A stretch of DNA of 64,000 nt from the NCBI GenBank assembly GCA_030710605.1, contig CP092870.1, positions 58,151,057 through 58,215,056 on the forward strand, read 5' to 3'. Position 1 is the first letter of the stretch; every line of letters starts with the position of its first letter. The DNA is from Cordylochernes scorpioides. Taxonomy: Eukaryota > Arthropoda > Arachnida > Pseudoscorpiones > Chernetidae. The notes below the pieces were generated by a model. That model was not told the origin of the DNA. It did no database searches and saw only the letters and a program-made list of their open reading frames with translations. Positions 53,701-64,000 of this stretch are shown here, piece by piece. Position numbers and translations under genes: made by a program.

Positions 53701-56700
53701 ACAAAGCCACAACACCAGCTTTAGCACGGTAACAAAGCCACAACACCAGCTTTAGCATGGTAACAAAGCCACAACACCAGCTTTAGCATGGTAACAAAGC
53801 CACACACCAGTTTTAGCATGGTAACAAAGCCACAACACCAGCTTTTAGCATGGTAACAAAGCCACAACACCAGTTTTAGCATGGTAACAAAGCCACAACA
53901 CCAGCTTTAGCACGGTAACAAAGCCACAACACCAGCTTTTAGCACTGGTAACAAGCCACAACACCAGTTTTAGCATGGTAACAAAGCCACAACACCAGTT
54001 TTAGCATGGTAACAAAGCCACAACCACCAGCTTTAGCATGGTAACAAAGCCACAACACCAGTTTTAGCATGGTAACAAAGCCACAACACCAGTCTTTAGC
54101 ATGGTAACAAAGCCACAACACCAGCTTTAGCATGGTAACAAAGCCACAACACCAGTTTTAGCATGGTAACAAAGCCACAACACCAGTTTTAGCATGGTAA
54201 CAAAGCCACAACACCAGTTTTAGCACGGTAACAAAGCCACAACACCAGTTTTAGCATGGTAACAAAGCCACAACACCAGTTTTAGCATGGTAACAAAGCC
54301 ACAACACCAGCTTTAGCATGGTAACAAAGCCACAACACCAGTTTTAGCATGGTAACAAAGCCACAACACCAGTTTTAGAATGTAAGCAGTAACAAAGCCA
54401 CAACACCAGCTTTAGCATGGTAACAAAGCCACAACACCAGTTTTAGCATGGTAACAAAGCCACAACACCAGTTTTAGCACGGTAACAAAGCCACAACACC
54501 AGCTTTAGCATGGTAACAAAGCCACAACACCAGCTTTAGCATGGTAACAAAGCCACAACACCAGTTTTAGCACGGTAACAAAGCCACAACACCAGCTTTA
54601 GCACGGTAACAAAGCCACAACACCAGTTATAGCATGGTAACAAAGCCACAACACCAGTTTTAGCATGGTAACAAAGCCACAACACCAGTTTTAGCACGGT
54701 AACAAAGCCACAACATCAGCTTTAGCATGGTAACAAAGCCACACACACCAGTTTTAGCACGGTAACAAAGCCACAACACCAGCTTTAGCACGGTAACAAA
54801 GCCACAACACCAGCTTTAGCAATGGTAACAAAGCCACAACACCAGCTTTAGCATGGTAACAAAGCCACAACACCAGTTTTAGCATGGTAACAAAGCCACA
54901 ACACCAGTTTTAGCATGGTAACAAAGCCACAACACCAGCTTTAGCATGGTAACAAAGCCACAACACCAGCTTTAGCATGGTAACAAAGCCACAACACCAG
55001 TTTTAGCATGGTAACAAAGCCACAACACCAGTTTTAGCATGGTAACAAAGCCACAACACCAGCTTTTAGCATGGTAACAAAGCCACAACACCAGTTTTAG
55101 CACGGTAACAAAGCCACAACACCAGTTTTAGCACGGTAACAAAGCCACAACACCAGCTTTAGCACGGTAACAAAGCCACAACACCAGTTTAGCATGGTAA
55201 CAAAGCCACAACACCAGTTTTAGCATGGTAACAAAGCCACAACACCAGCTTTAGCATGGTAACAAAGCCACAACACCAGTTTTAGCATGGTAACAAAGCC
55301 ACAACACCAGTTTTAGCATGGTAACAAAGCCACAACACCAGCTTTAGCATGGTAACAAAGCCACAACACCAGTTTTAGCATGGTAACAAAGCCACAACAC
55401 CAGTTTTAGCACGGTAACAAAGCCACAACACCAGCTTTAGCATGGTAACAAAGCCACAACACCAGCTTTAGCATGGTAACAAAGCCACAACACCAGTTTT
55501 AGCACGGTAACAAAGCCACAACACCAGCTTTAGCACGGTAACAAAGCCACAACACCAGTTTTAGCACGGTAACAAAGCCACAACACCAGCTTTAGCATGG
55601 TAACAAAGCCACAACACCAGCTTTAGCATGGTAACAAAGCCACAACACCAGTTTTAGCACGGTAACAAAGCCACAACACCAGCTTTAGCACGGTAACAAA
55701 GCCACAACACCAGTTTTAGCACGGTAACAAAGCCACAACACCAGCTTTAGCATGGTAACAAAGCCACAACACCAGCTTTAGCATGGTAACAAAGCCACAA
55801 CACCAGTTTTAGCACGGTAACAAAGCCACAACACCAGCTTTAGCACGGTAACAAAGCCACAACACCAGTTTTAGCACGGTAACAAAGCCACAACACCAGC
55901 TTTAGCACGGTAACAAAGCCACAACACCAGCTTTAGCATGGTAACAAAGCCACAACACCAGCTTTAGCATGGTAACAAAGCCACAACACCAGTTTTAGCA
56001 TGGTAACAAAGCCACAACACCAGTTTTAGCATGGTAACAAAGCCACAACACCAGTTTTAGCATGGTAACAAAGCCACAACACCATCTTTAGCATGGTAAC
56101 AAAGCCACAACACCAGTTTTAGCATGGTAACAAAGCCACAACACCAGTTTTAGCATGGTAACAAAGCCACAACACCAGTTTTAGCATGGTAACAAAGCCA
56201 CAACACCAGTTTTAGCATGGTAACAAAGCCACAACACCAGTTTTAGCATGGTAACAAAGCCACAACACCAGCTTTAGCATGGTAACAAAGCCACAACACC
56301 AGTTTTAGCATGGTAACAAAGCCACAACACCAGTTTTAGCATGGTAACAAAGCCACAACACCAGCTTTAGCAAGGTAACAAAGCCACAACACCAGTTTTA
56401 GCATGGTAACAAAGCCACAACACCAGTTTTAGCACGGTAACAAAGCCACAACACCAGCTTTAGCATGGTAACAAAGCCACAACACCAGCTTTAGCATGGT
56501 AACAAAGCCACAACACCAGTTTTAGCACGGTAACAAAGCCACAACACCAGCTTTAGCACTGGTAACAAAGCCACAACACCAGTTTTAGCACGGTAACAAA
56601 GCCACAACACCAGCTTTAGCATGGTAACAAAGCCACAACACCAGCTTTAGCATGGTAACAAAGCCACAACACCAGTTTTAGCACGGTAACAAAGCCACAA

Positions 56701-59700
56701 CACCAGCTTTAGCACGGTAACAAAGCCACAACACCAGTTTTAGCATGGTAACAAAGCCACAACACCAGTTTTAGCATGGTAACAAAGCCACAACACCAGT
56801 TTTAGCACGGTAACAAAGCCACAACATCAGCTTTAGCATGGTAACAAAAGCCACAACAACCAGTTTTAGCACGGTAACAAAGCCACAACACCAGCTTTAG
56901 CACGGTAACAAAGCCACAACACCAGCTTTTAGCATGGTAACAAAGCCACAACACCAGCTTTAGCATGGTAACAAAGCCACAACACCAGTTTTAGCATGGT
57001 AACAAAGCCACAACACCAGTTTTAGCATGGTAACAAAGCCACAACACCAGCTTTTAGCATGGTAACAAAGCCACAACACCAGCTTTTAGCATGGTAACAA
57101 AGCCACACACCAGTTTTAGCATGGTAACAAAGCCACAACACCAGTTTTAGCATGGTAACAAAGCCACAACACCAGCTTTTAGCACGGTAACAAAGCCACA
57201 ACACCAGTTTAGCATGGTAACAAAGCACAACACCAGTTTAGCGGTAACAAAGCCACAACACAGCTTTAGCACGGTAACAAAGCCACAACACCAGCTTTAG
57301 CATGGTAACAAAGCCACAACACCAGCTTTAGCATGGTAACAAAGCCACAACACCAGCTTTAGCATGGTAACAAAGCCACAACACCAGTTTTAGCATGGTA
57401 ACAAAGCCACAACACCAGTTTTAGCATGGTAACAAAGCCACAACAACCAGTTTTAGCATGGTAACAAAGCCACAACACCAGCTTTAGCATGGTAACAAAG
57501 CCACAACACCAGTTTTAGCATGGTAACAAAGCCACAACACCAGTTTTAGCATGGTAACAAAGCCACAACACCAGTTTTAGCATGGTAACAAAGCCACAAC
57601 ACCAGCTTTAGCATGGTAACAAAGCCACAACACCAGTTTTTAGCATGGTAACAAAGCCACAACACCAGTTTTAGCATGGTAACAAAGCCACAACACCAGT
57701 TTAGCACGGTAACAAAGCCACAACATCAGCTTTAGCATGGTAACAAAGCCACAACACCAGTTTTAGCACGGTAACAAAGCCACAACACCAGCTTTAGCAC
57801 GGTAACAAAGCCACAACACCAGCTTTAGCATGGTAACAAAGCCACAACACCAGCTTTAGCATGGTAACAAAGCCACAACACCAGTTTTAGCATGGTAACA
57901 AAGCCACAACACCAGTTTTAGCATGGTAACAAAGCCACAACACCAGTTTTAGCATGGTAACAAAGCCACAACACCAGCTTTAGCATGGTAACAAAGCCAC
58001 AACACCAGTTTTAGCATGGTAACAAAGCCACAACACCAGTTTTAGCATGGTAACAAAGCCACAACACCAGTTTTAGCACGGTAACAAAGCCACAACATCA
58101 GCTTTAGCATGGTAACAAAGCCACAACACCAGTTTTAGCACGGTAACAAAGCCACAACACCAGCTTTAGCACGGTAACAAAGCCACAACACCAGCTTTAG
58201 CATGGTAACAAAGCCACAACACCAGCTTTAGCATGGTAACAAAGCCACAACACCAGTTTTAGCATGGTAACAAAGCCACAACACCAGTTTTAGCATGGTA
58301 ACAAAGCCACAACACCAGTTTTAGCATGGTAACAAAGCCACAACACCAGCTTTAGCATGGTAACAAAGCCACAACACCAGTTTTAGCATGGTAACAAAGC
58401 CACAACACCAGTTTTAGCATGGTAACAAAGCCACAACACCAGTTTTAGCATGGTAACAAAGCCACAACACCAGTTTTAGCACGGTAACAAAGCCACAACA
58501 TCAGCTTTAGCATGGTAACAAAGCCACAACACCAGTTTTAGCACGGTAACAAAGCCACAACACCAGCTTTAGCACGGTAACAAAGCCACAACACCAGCTT
58601 TAGCATGGTAACAAAGCCACAACACCAGCTTTAGCATGGTAACAAAGCCACAACACCAGTTTTAGCATGGTAACAAAGCCACAACACCAGTTTTAGCATG
58701 GTAACAAAGCCACAACACCAGCTTTAGCATGGTAACAAAGCCACAACACCAGCTTTAGCATGGTAACAAAGCCACAACACCAGTTTTAGCATGGTAACAA
58801 AGCCACAACACCAGTTTTAGCATGGTAACAAAGCCACAACACCAGCTTTAGCATGGTAACAAAGCCACAACACCAGTTTTAGCATGGTAACAAAGCCACA
58901 ACACCAGTTTTAGCACGGTAACAAAGCCACAACACCAGCTTTAGCACGGTAACAAAGCCACAACACCAGTTTTAGCATGGTAACAAAGCCACAACACCAG
59001 TTTTAGCATGGTAACAAAGCCACAACACCAGCTTTAGCATGGTAACAAAGCCACAACACCAGTTTTAGCATGGTAACAAAGCCACAACACCAGTTTTAGC
59101 ATGGTAACAAAGCCACAACACCAGCTTTAGCATGGTAACAAAGCCACAACACCAGTTTTAGCATGGTAACAAAGCCACAACACCAGTTTTAGCACGGTAA
59201 CAAAGCCACAACACCAGCTTTAGCATGGTAACAAAGCCACAACACCAGCTTTAGCATGGTAACAAAGCCACAACACCAGTTTTAGCACGGTAACAAAGCC
59301 ACAACACCAGCTTTAGCACGGTAACAAAGCCACAACACCAGTTTTAGCACGGTAACAAAGCCACAACACCAGCTTTAGCATGGTAACAAAGCCACAACAC
59401 CAGCTTTAGCATGGTAACAAAGCCACAACACCAGTTTTAGCACGGTAACAAAGCCACAACACCAGCTTTAGCACGGTAACAAAGCCACAACACCAGTTTT
59501 AGCATGGTAACAAAGCCACAACACCAGTTTTAGCATGGTAACAAAGCCACAACACCAGTTTTAGCACGGTAACAAAGCCACAACATCAGCTTTAGCATGG
59601 TAACAAAGCCACAACACCAGTTTTAGCACGGTAACAAAGCCACAACACCAGCTTTAGCACGGTAACAAAGCCACAACACCAGCTTTAGCATGGTAACAAA

Positions 59701-61767
59701 GCCACAACACCAGCTTTAGCATGGTAACAAAGCCACAACACCAGTTTTAGCATGGTAACAAAGCCACAACACCAGTTTTAGCATGGTAACAAAGCCACAA
59801 CACCAGTTTTAGCATGGTAACAAAGCCACAACACCAGCTTTAGCATGGTAACAAAGCCACAACACCAGTTTTAGCATGGTAACAAAGCCACAACACCAGT
59901 TTTAGCATGGTAACAAAGCCACAACACCAGTTTTAGCATGGTAACAAAGCCACAACACCAGTTTTAGCATGGTAACAAAGCCACAACACCAGTTTTAGCA
60001 TGGTAACAAAGCCACAACACCAGCTTTAGCATGGTAACAAAGCCACCACACCAGTTTTAGCATGGTAACAAAGCCACAACACCAGTTTTAGCATGGTAAC
60101 AAAGCCACAACACCAGCTTTAGCATGGTAACAAAGCCACAACACCAGTTTTAGCATGGTAACAAAGCCACAACACCAGTTTTAGCACGGTAACAAAGCCA
60201 CAACACCAGCTTTAGCATGGTAACAAAGCCACAACACCAGCTTTAGCATGGTAACAAAGCCACAACACCAGTTTTAGCACGGTAACAAAGCCACAACACC
60301 AGCTTTAGCACGGTAACAAAGCCACAACACCAGTTTTAGCATGGTAACAAAGCCACAACACCAGTTTTAGCATGGTAACAAAGCCACAACACCAGTTTTA
60401 GCACGGTAACAAAGCCACAACATCAGCTTTAGCATGGTAACAAAGCCACAACACCAGTTTTAGCACGGTAACAAAGCCACAACACCAGCTTTAGCACGGT
60501 AACAAAGCCACAACACCAGCTTTAGCATGGTAACAAAGCCACAACACCAGCTTTAGCATGGTAACAAAGCCACAACACCAGTTTTAGCATGGTAACAAAG
60601 CCACAACACCAGTTTTAGCATGGTAACAAAGCCACAACACCAGTTTTAGCATGGTAACAAAGCCACAACACCAGCTTTAGCATGGTAACAAAGCCACAAC
60701 ACCAGTTTTAGCATGGTAACAAAGCCACAACACCAGTTTTAGCACGGTAACAAAGCCACAACACCAGCTTTAGCACGGTAACAAAGCCACAACACCAGTT
60801 TTAGCATGGTAACAAAGCCACAACACCAGTTTTAGCATGGTAACAAAGCCACAACACCAGCTTTAGCATGGTAACAAAGCCACAACACCAGTTTTAGCAT
60901 GGTAACAAAGCCACAACACCAGTTTTAGCATGGTAACAAAGCCACAACACCAGCTTTAGCATGGTAACAAAGCCACAACACCAGTTTTAGCATGGTAACA
61001 AAGCCACAACACCAGTTTTAGCACGGTAACAAAGCCACAACACCAGCTTTAGCATGGTAACAAAGCCACAACACCAGCTTTAGCATGGTAACAAAGCCAC
61101 AACACCAGTTTTAGCACGGTAACAAAGCCACAACACCAGCTTTAGCACGGTAACAAAGCCACAACACCAGTTTTAGCATGGTAACAAAGCCACAACACCA
61201 GTTTTAGCATGGTAACAAAGCCACAACACCAGTTTTAGCACGGTAACAAAGCCACAACATCAGCTTTAGCATGGTAACAAAGCCACAACACCAGTTTTAG
61301 CACGGTAACAAAGCCACAACACCAGCTTTAGCACGGTAACAAAGCCACAACACCAGCTTTAGCATGGTAACAAAGCCACAACACCAGCTTTAGCATGGTA
61401 ACAAAGCCACAACACCAGTTTTAGCATGGTAACAAAGCCACAACACCAGTTTTAGCATGGTAACAAAGCCACAACACCAGTTTTAGCATGGTAACAAAGC
61501 CACAACACCAGCTTTAGCATGGTAACAAAGCCACAACACCAGTTTTAGCATGGTAACAAAGCCACAACACCAGTTTTAGCATGGTAACAAAGCCACAACA
61601 CCAGTTTTAGCATGGTAACCAAGCCACAACACCAGTTTTAGCATGGTAACAAAGCCACAACACCAGTTTTAGCATGGTAACAAAGCCACAACACCAGCTT
61701 TAGCATGGTAACAAAGCCGCAACACCAGTTTTAGCATGGTAACAAAGCCACAACACCAGTTTTAGCA
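50750..61767 (+). repeat. 31-bp satellite, ~11 kb, ~355 copies
   Basis: Head-to-tail 31-bp units, GGTAACAAAGCCACAACACC plus AGYTTTAGCAY. Two main variable sites (CAGT/CAGC and ATGG/ACGG), plus a rarer CATCAG variant, mark unit types. The rare variant recurs at exact multiples of 31 bp, showing higher-order structure. Small indels cluster at ~53.8-54.8 kb and ~56.8-57.7 kb. No coding potential; 31 is not a multiple of 3. Confidence 0.97.
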
Positions 61768-61950
61768 TGTTTGTCAAGCGTCCACGTGGAGACTCTTCCG
61801 TTCAGGGTATACTCTTTTTTCATGAGATCCACATGGGATCAAATGATATCTTCACAAGCTATCAAAGAGGTTTAGCTGGTAAAGTTGTTAATCCAAATCT
61901 TTGACAAAAATAAAGATAAAATTTGCCGGGAGTATATTGATCTAAAAAAT
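61768..61950 (+). repeat. Right part of the split parent repeat unit
   Basis: Directly after the satellite, AAGCGTCCACGTGGAGAC, TCCACATGGGATCAAATG, TTCACAAGCTATC and GCCGGGAGTATATTGATC follow the same order as the second half of the 50350-50690 unit. Confidence 0.75.
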
Positions 61951-61983
61951 ATTTTGTGAACTAGACGTGAAGTGCACCACGTG

Positions 61984-62195
61984 TCTATACAACAACAAAA
62001 AGCTTTATTAAGACCTTTTGGTCTTTTACAGATTCTCTGAGCAGAAATGTAGGGTACATACAGGAATAACAGTAATAGTACCAATAATCAACAACAACAA
62101 AGAGCTTTATTAAGACAATTCAGTCTTATACAGATTCTCCAAACACAGAAATGTAGGGTACATACAGGAATAACAGCAATAGTACCAGTAATTAG
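61984..62195 (-). repeat. ~104-bp satellite, two units
   Basis: Two units of the family at 7850 and 13085, including the TAAGACC...GGTCTT stem and AATAAAGC on the minus strand. Confidence 0.85.
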
Positions 62196-62615
62196 CAATG
62201 TTATTTACAATGTATCAAATAAGGGGGGGAAATAAAGGAAAAGCTTAGCATAAATTTAATATACAAGCAGATTTCTTTCTAATTTGCCTAATTTGATTTG
62301 CATATTTGCGTTTGATTATTTGAGTTACCTTATTTACAAATAAGTAATATTCTTCATTATAAATACCATTTTATAATCCTAGTTGTTTAGTCGTCTGCTT
62401 TATCTAGTAGACAATTGTTACCTGAAAGAATGAGCCTTTGTTGTCGCCATGTTTTCTCGTGGCCTTTTAGAACGTAAGTACAATAGTGATTTTCTTAAAA
62501 CCTTTTTAATATTACTAAATATATAAAGATTAGAATTTTAAAAGATATTGTAAGCAAAAATAAATAAGTATTTTCGAAAATAATTATAGAGAATATAAGG
62601 TTCTCCAAAAAGTTC
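62196..62615. other. Unassigned AT-rich spacer
   Basis: No gene or repeat recognised; contains a G8 run near 62226. Confidence 0.4.
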
Positions 62616-63205
62616 TGGAATAAAGGTCACTGTAATATCTTTTAGAGTTATTGTCTCAATCCCGATATACATGGTAAAAGGTACAACTTCCTCAGGTTTT
62701 GTACATGAGTGTATACACACTTGGGTATCTCGCGTGTCTTCAATAAAGGGCACTGTAATATCTTTTAGAGTTATTGTCTCAATCCCGATATACATGGTAA
62801 AAGGTACAACTTCCTCAGGTTTTGTACATGAGTGTATACACACTTGGTTATCTCGCGTGTCTTCAATAAAGGTCACTGTAATATCTTTCAGAGTTATTGT
62901 CTCAATCCCGATATACATGGTAAAAGGTAGAACTTCCTTAAATTTTGTCCATGAGTGTATACACACCCGGTTATCTCGTATGTCTTCAATAAAGGTCACT
63001 GTAATATCTTTCAGAGTTATTGTCTCAATCCCGATATACATGCTAAAAGGTACAACATCCTTAAGTATTGTCCATGAGTGTATACACACTTGGGTATCTC
63101 GTGTCTTCAATAAAGGTCACTGTAATATCTTTCAGAGGTATTGTCTCAATACCGATATACATGCTAAAAGGTACAACCTCCTTAAGTATTGTCCATGAGT
63201 GTATT
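62616..63205 (-). repeat. 120-bp satellite, five units
   Basis: Same family and orientation as 18775-19250, units at ~120-bp spacing; open frames on both strands are array artefacts. Confidence 0.9.
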
Positions 63206-63445
63206 TATAAAGGTTATTCGGGAATGAAATATTGAGTTCTGAAATGACCTTCAAACAACCCGGTCGTTATTTATGGGACAACCCAATATTTGAAACGGTT
63301 AATGGGTGTCGTCCCCAAACCACCTGTCAACTTAGCTAAACGGCACCGTTACAGAATACCATTCTTCTAGATTTATCTTGGCTCAAGGTCAGGAAGTTGT
63401 CCTCAAAATATTTCTTTAGTAGGTTGACATATATCATACTATATA
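63206..63445. other. Unassigned spacer
   Basis: Unique-looking sequence without recognised features. Confidence 0.4.
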
Positions 63446-63828
63446 CATGTTGTCGTTGTTGTCGTGTCCAATGAAGAGCCTCAGATGTCTCCATACCTCT
63501 CTATCACAGCAGTCGTAATGTTCTTGGGTCTATAAAGCTGCTGTTCTGGGTCAATTTTCTGTTGTTGTCGTGTCCAATGAAGAGCCTCAGATGTCTCCAT
63601 ACCTCTCTATCACAGCAGTCGTAATGTTCTTGGGTCTGTAAAGCTGCTGTTCTGGGTCAATTTTCTGTTGTTGTCGTGTCCAATGAAGAACCTCAGATGT
63701 CTCCATACATCTCTATCACAGCAGTCGCAATGTTCTTGGGTCTGTAAAGCTGCTGTTCTGGGTCAATTTTCTGTTGTTGTCGTGTGCAATGAAGAACCTC
63801 AGATGTCTCCATACATCTCTATCACAGT
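63446..63828 (-). repeat. 106-bp satellite, ~3.6 units, truncated
   Basis: Starts with TTGTCGTTGTTGTCGTGTCC and breaks off after CTCTATCACAG, where the 104-bp satellite begins. The leader seen at the other loci is missing. Confidence 0.85.
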
Positions 63829-64000
63829 CTTATACAGATTCTCCAAGCACAGAAATGTAGGTTACATACAGGAATAACAGTAATAGCACCAGTAATCAAC
63901 AACAACAAAAAGCTCTATTAAGATCTTTCAGTCTTATACAGATTCTCCAAGCACAGAAATGTAGGGTACATACAGGAATAACAGCAATAGTACCAGTAAT
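63829..64000 (-). repeat. ~104-bp satellite, runs off the window
   Basis: Begins mid-unit at TCTTATACAGATTCTCC and continues to the window end. Confidence 0.85.

Noticed and set aside
50750-61767. Regular 31-bp direct repeats as a CRISPR array
   Set aside because: Units are contiguous without spacers, and the setting is clearly eukaryotic.

Overview
This is a gene-poor, AT-rich stretch of an animal genome made almost entirely of tandem repeats and transposable elements. The element mix (BEL/Pao-like and Copia LTR retrotransposons, an APE-type LINE, mariner-like miniature elements, Helentron-like ends, a tRNA-derived SINE) points to an invertebrate metazoan. Nothing here fixes the phylum. I found no convincing host protein gene, intact tRNA, rRNA or CRISPR array.

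Layout. 1-7.8 kb: Helentron-like fragments, a 28-bp minisatellite, a 525-bp miniature LTR element (TRIM) with target-site duplication, foldback elements, and mariner-like MITEs amplified in tandem. 7.8-13.8 kb: a ~104-bp satellite split by a 3.9-kb internally deleted BEL/Pao-like LTR element that itself carries two minisatellites. 13.8-25 kb: TIR/foldback elements, LINE 3' fragments, a tRNA-SINE, and copies of the 120-bp and 106-bp satellites. 25.4-31 kb: five different tandem arrays, one arranged as a large inverted repeat. 31.3-37 kb: an 83-bp satellite interrupted by a 4.73-kb LINE with a 15-bp target-site duplication, ORF1 and ORF2 remnants and a degenerate 2A-like peptide. 37-39.4 kb: 106-bp and 120-bp family arrays. 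39.45-44.06 kb: a complete Copia element on the minus strand with identical 261-bp LTRs, 5-bp target-site duplication, PBS, PPT and all pol domains, broken by one frameshift. 44-50 kb: AT-rich spacer, a second 106-bp array, LINE tails and a second SINE copy. 50.75-61.77 kb: an 11-kb, 31-bp satellite with higher-order structure, sitting inside one unit of a longer repeat. 61.8-64 kb: mixed satellites.

How the parts fit together. The LINE, several truncated LINE tails and several satellite families end in the same kind of module: a short stem-loop, then AATAAA(G), then a TTG- or TG-rich microsatellite. This suggests that LINE 3' tails (or SINEs that borrow them) seed many of the arrays. Three different retroelements (BEL-like, LINE, truncated LINE) sit inside tandem arrays with clean target-site duplications, so the arrays predate those insertions. 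The identical Copia LTRs mark the most recent event visible. All comparisons were done by eye; copy numbers and identities are approximate except where exact spacings are given.
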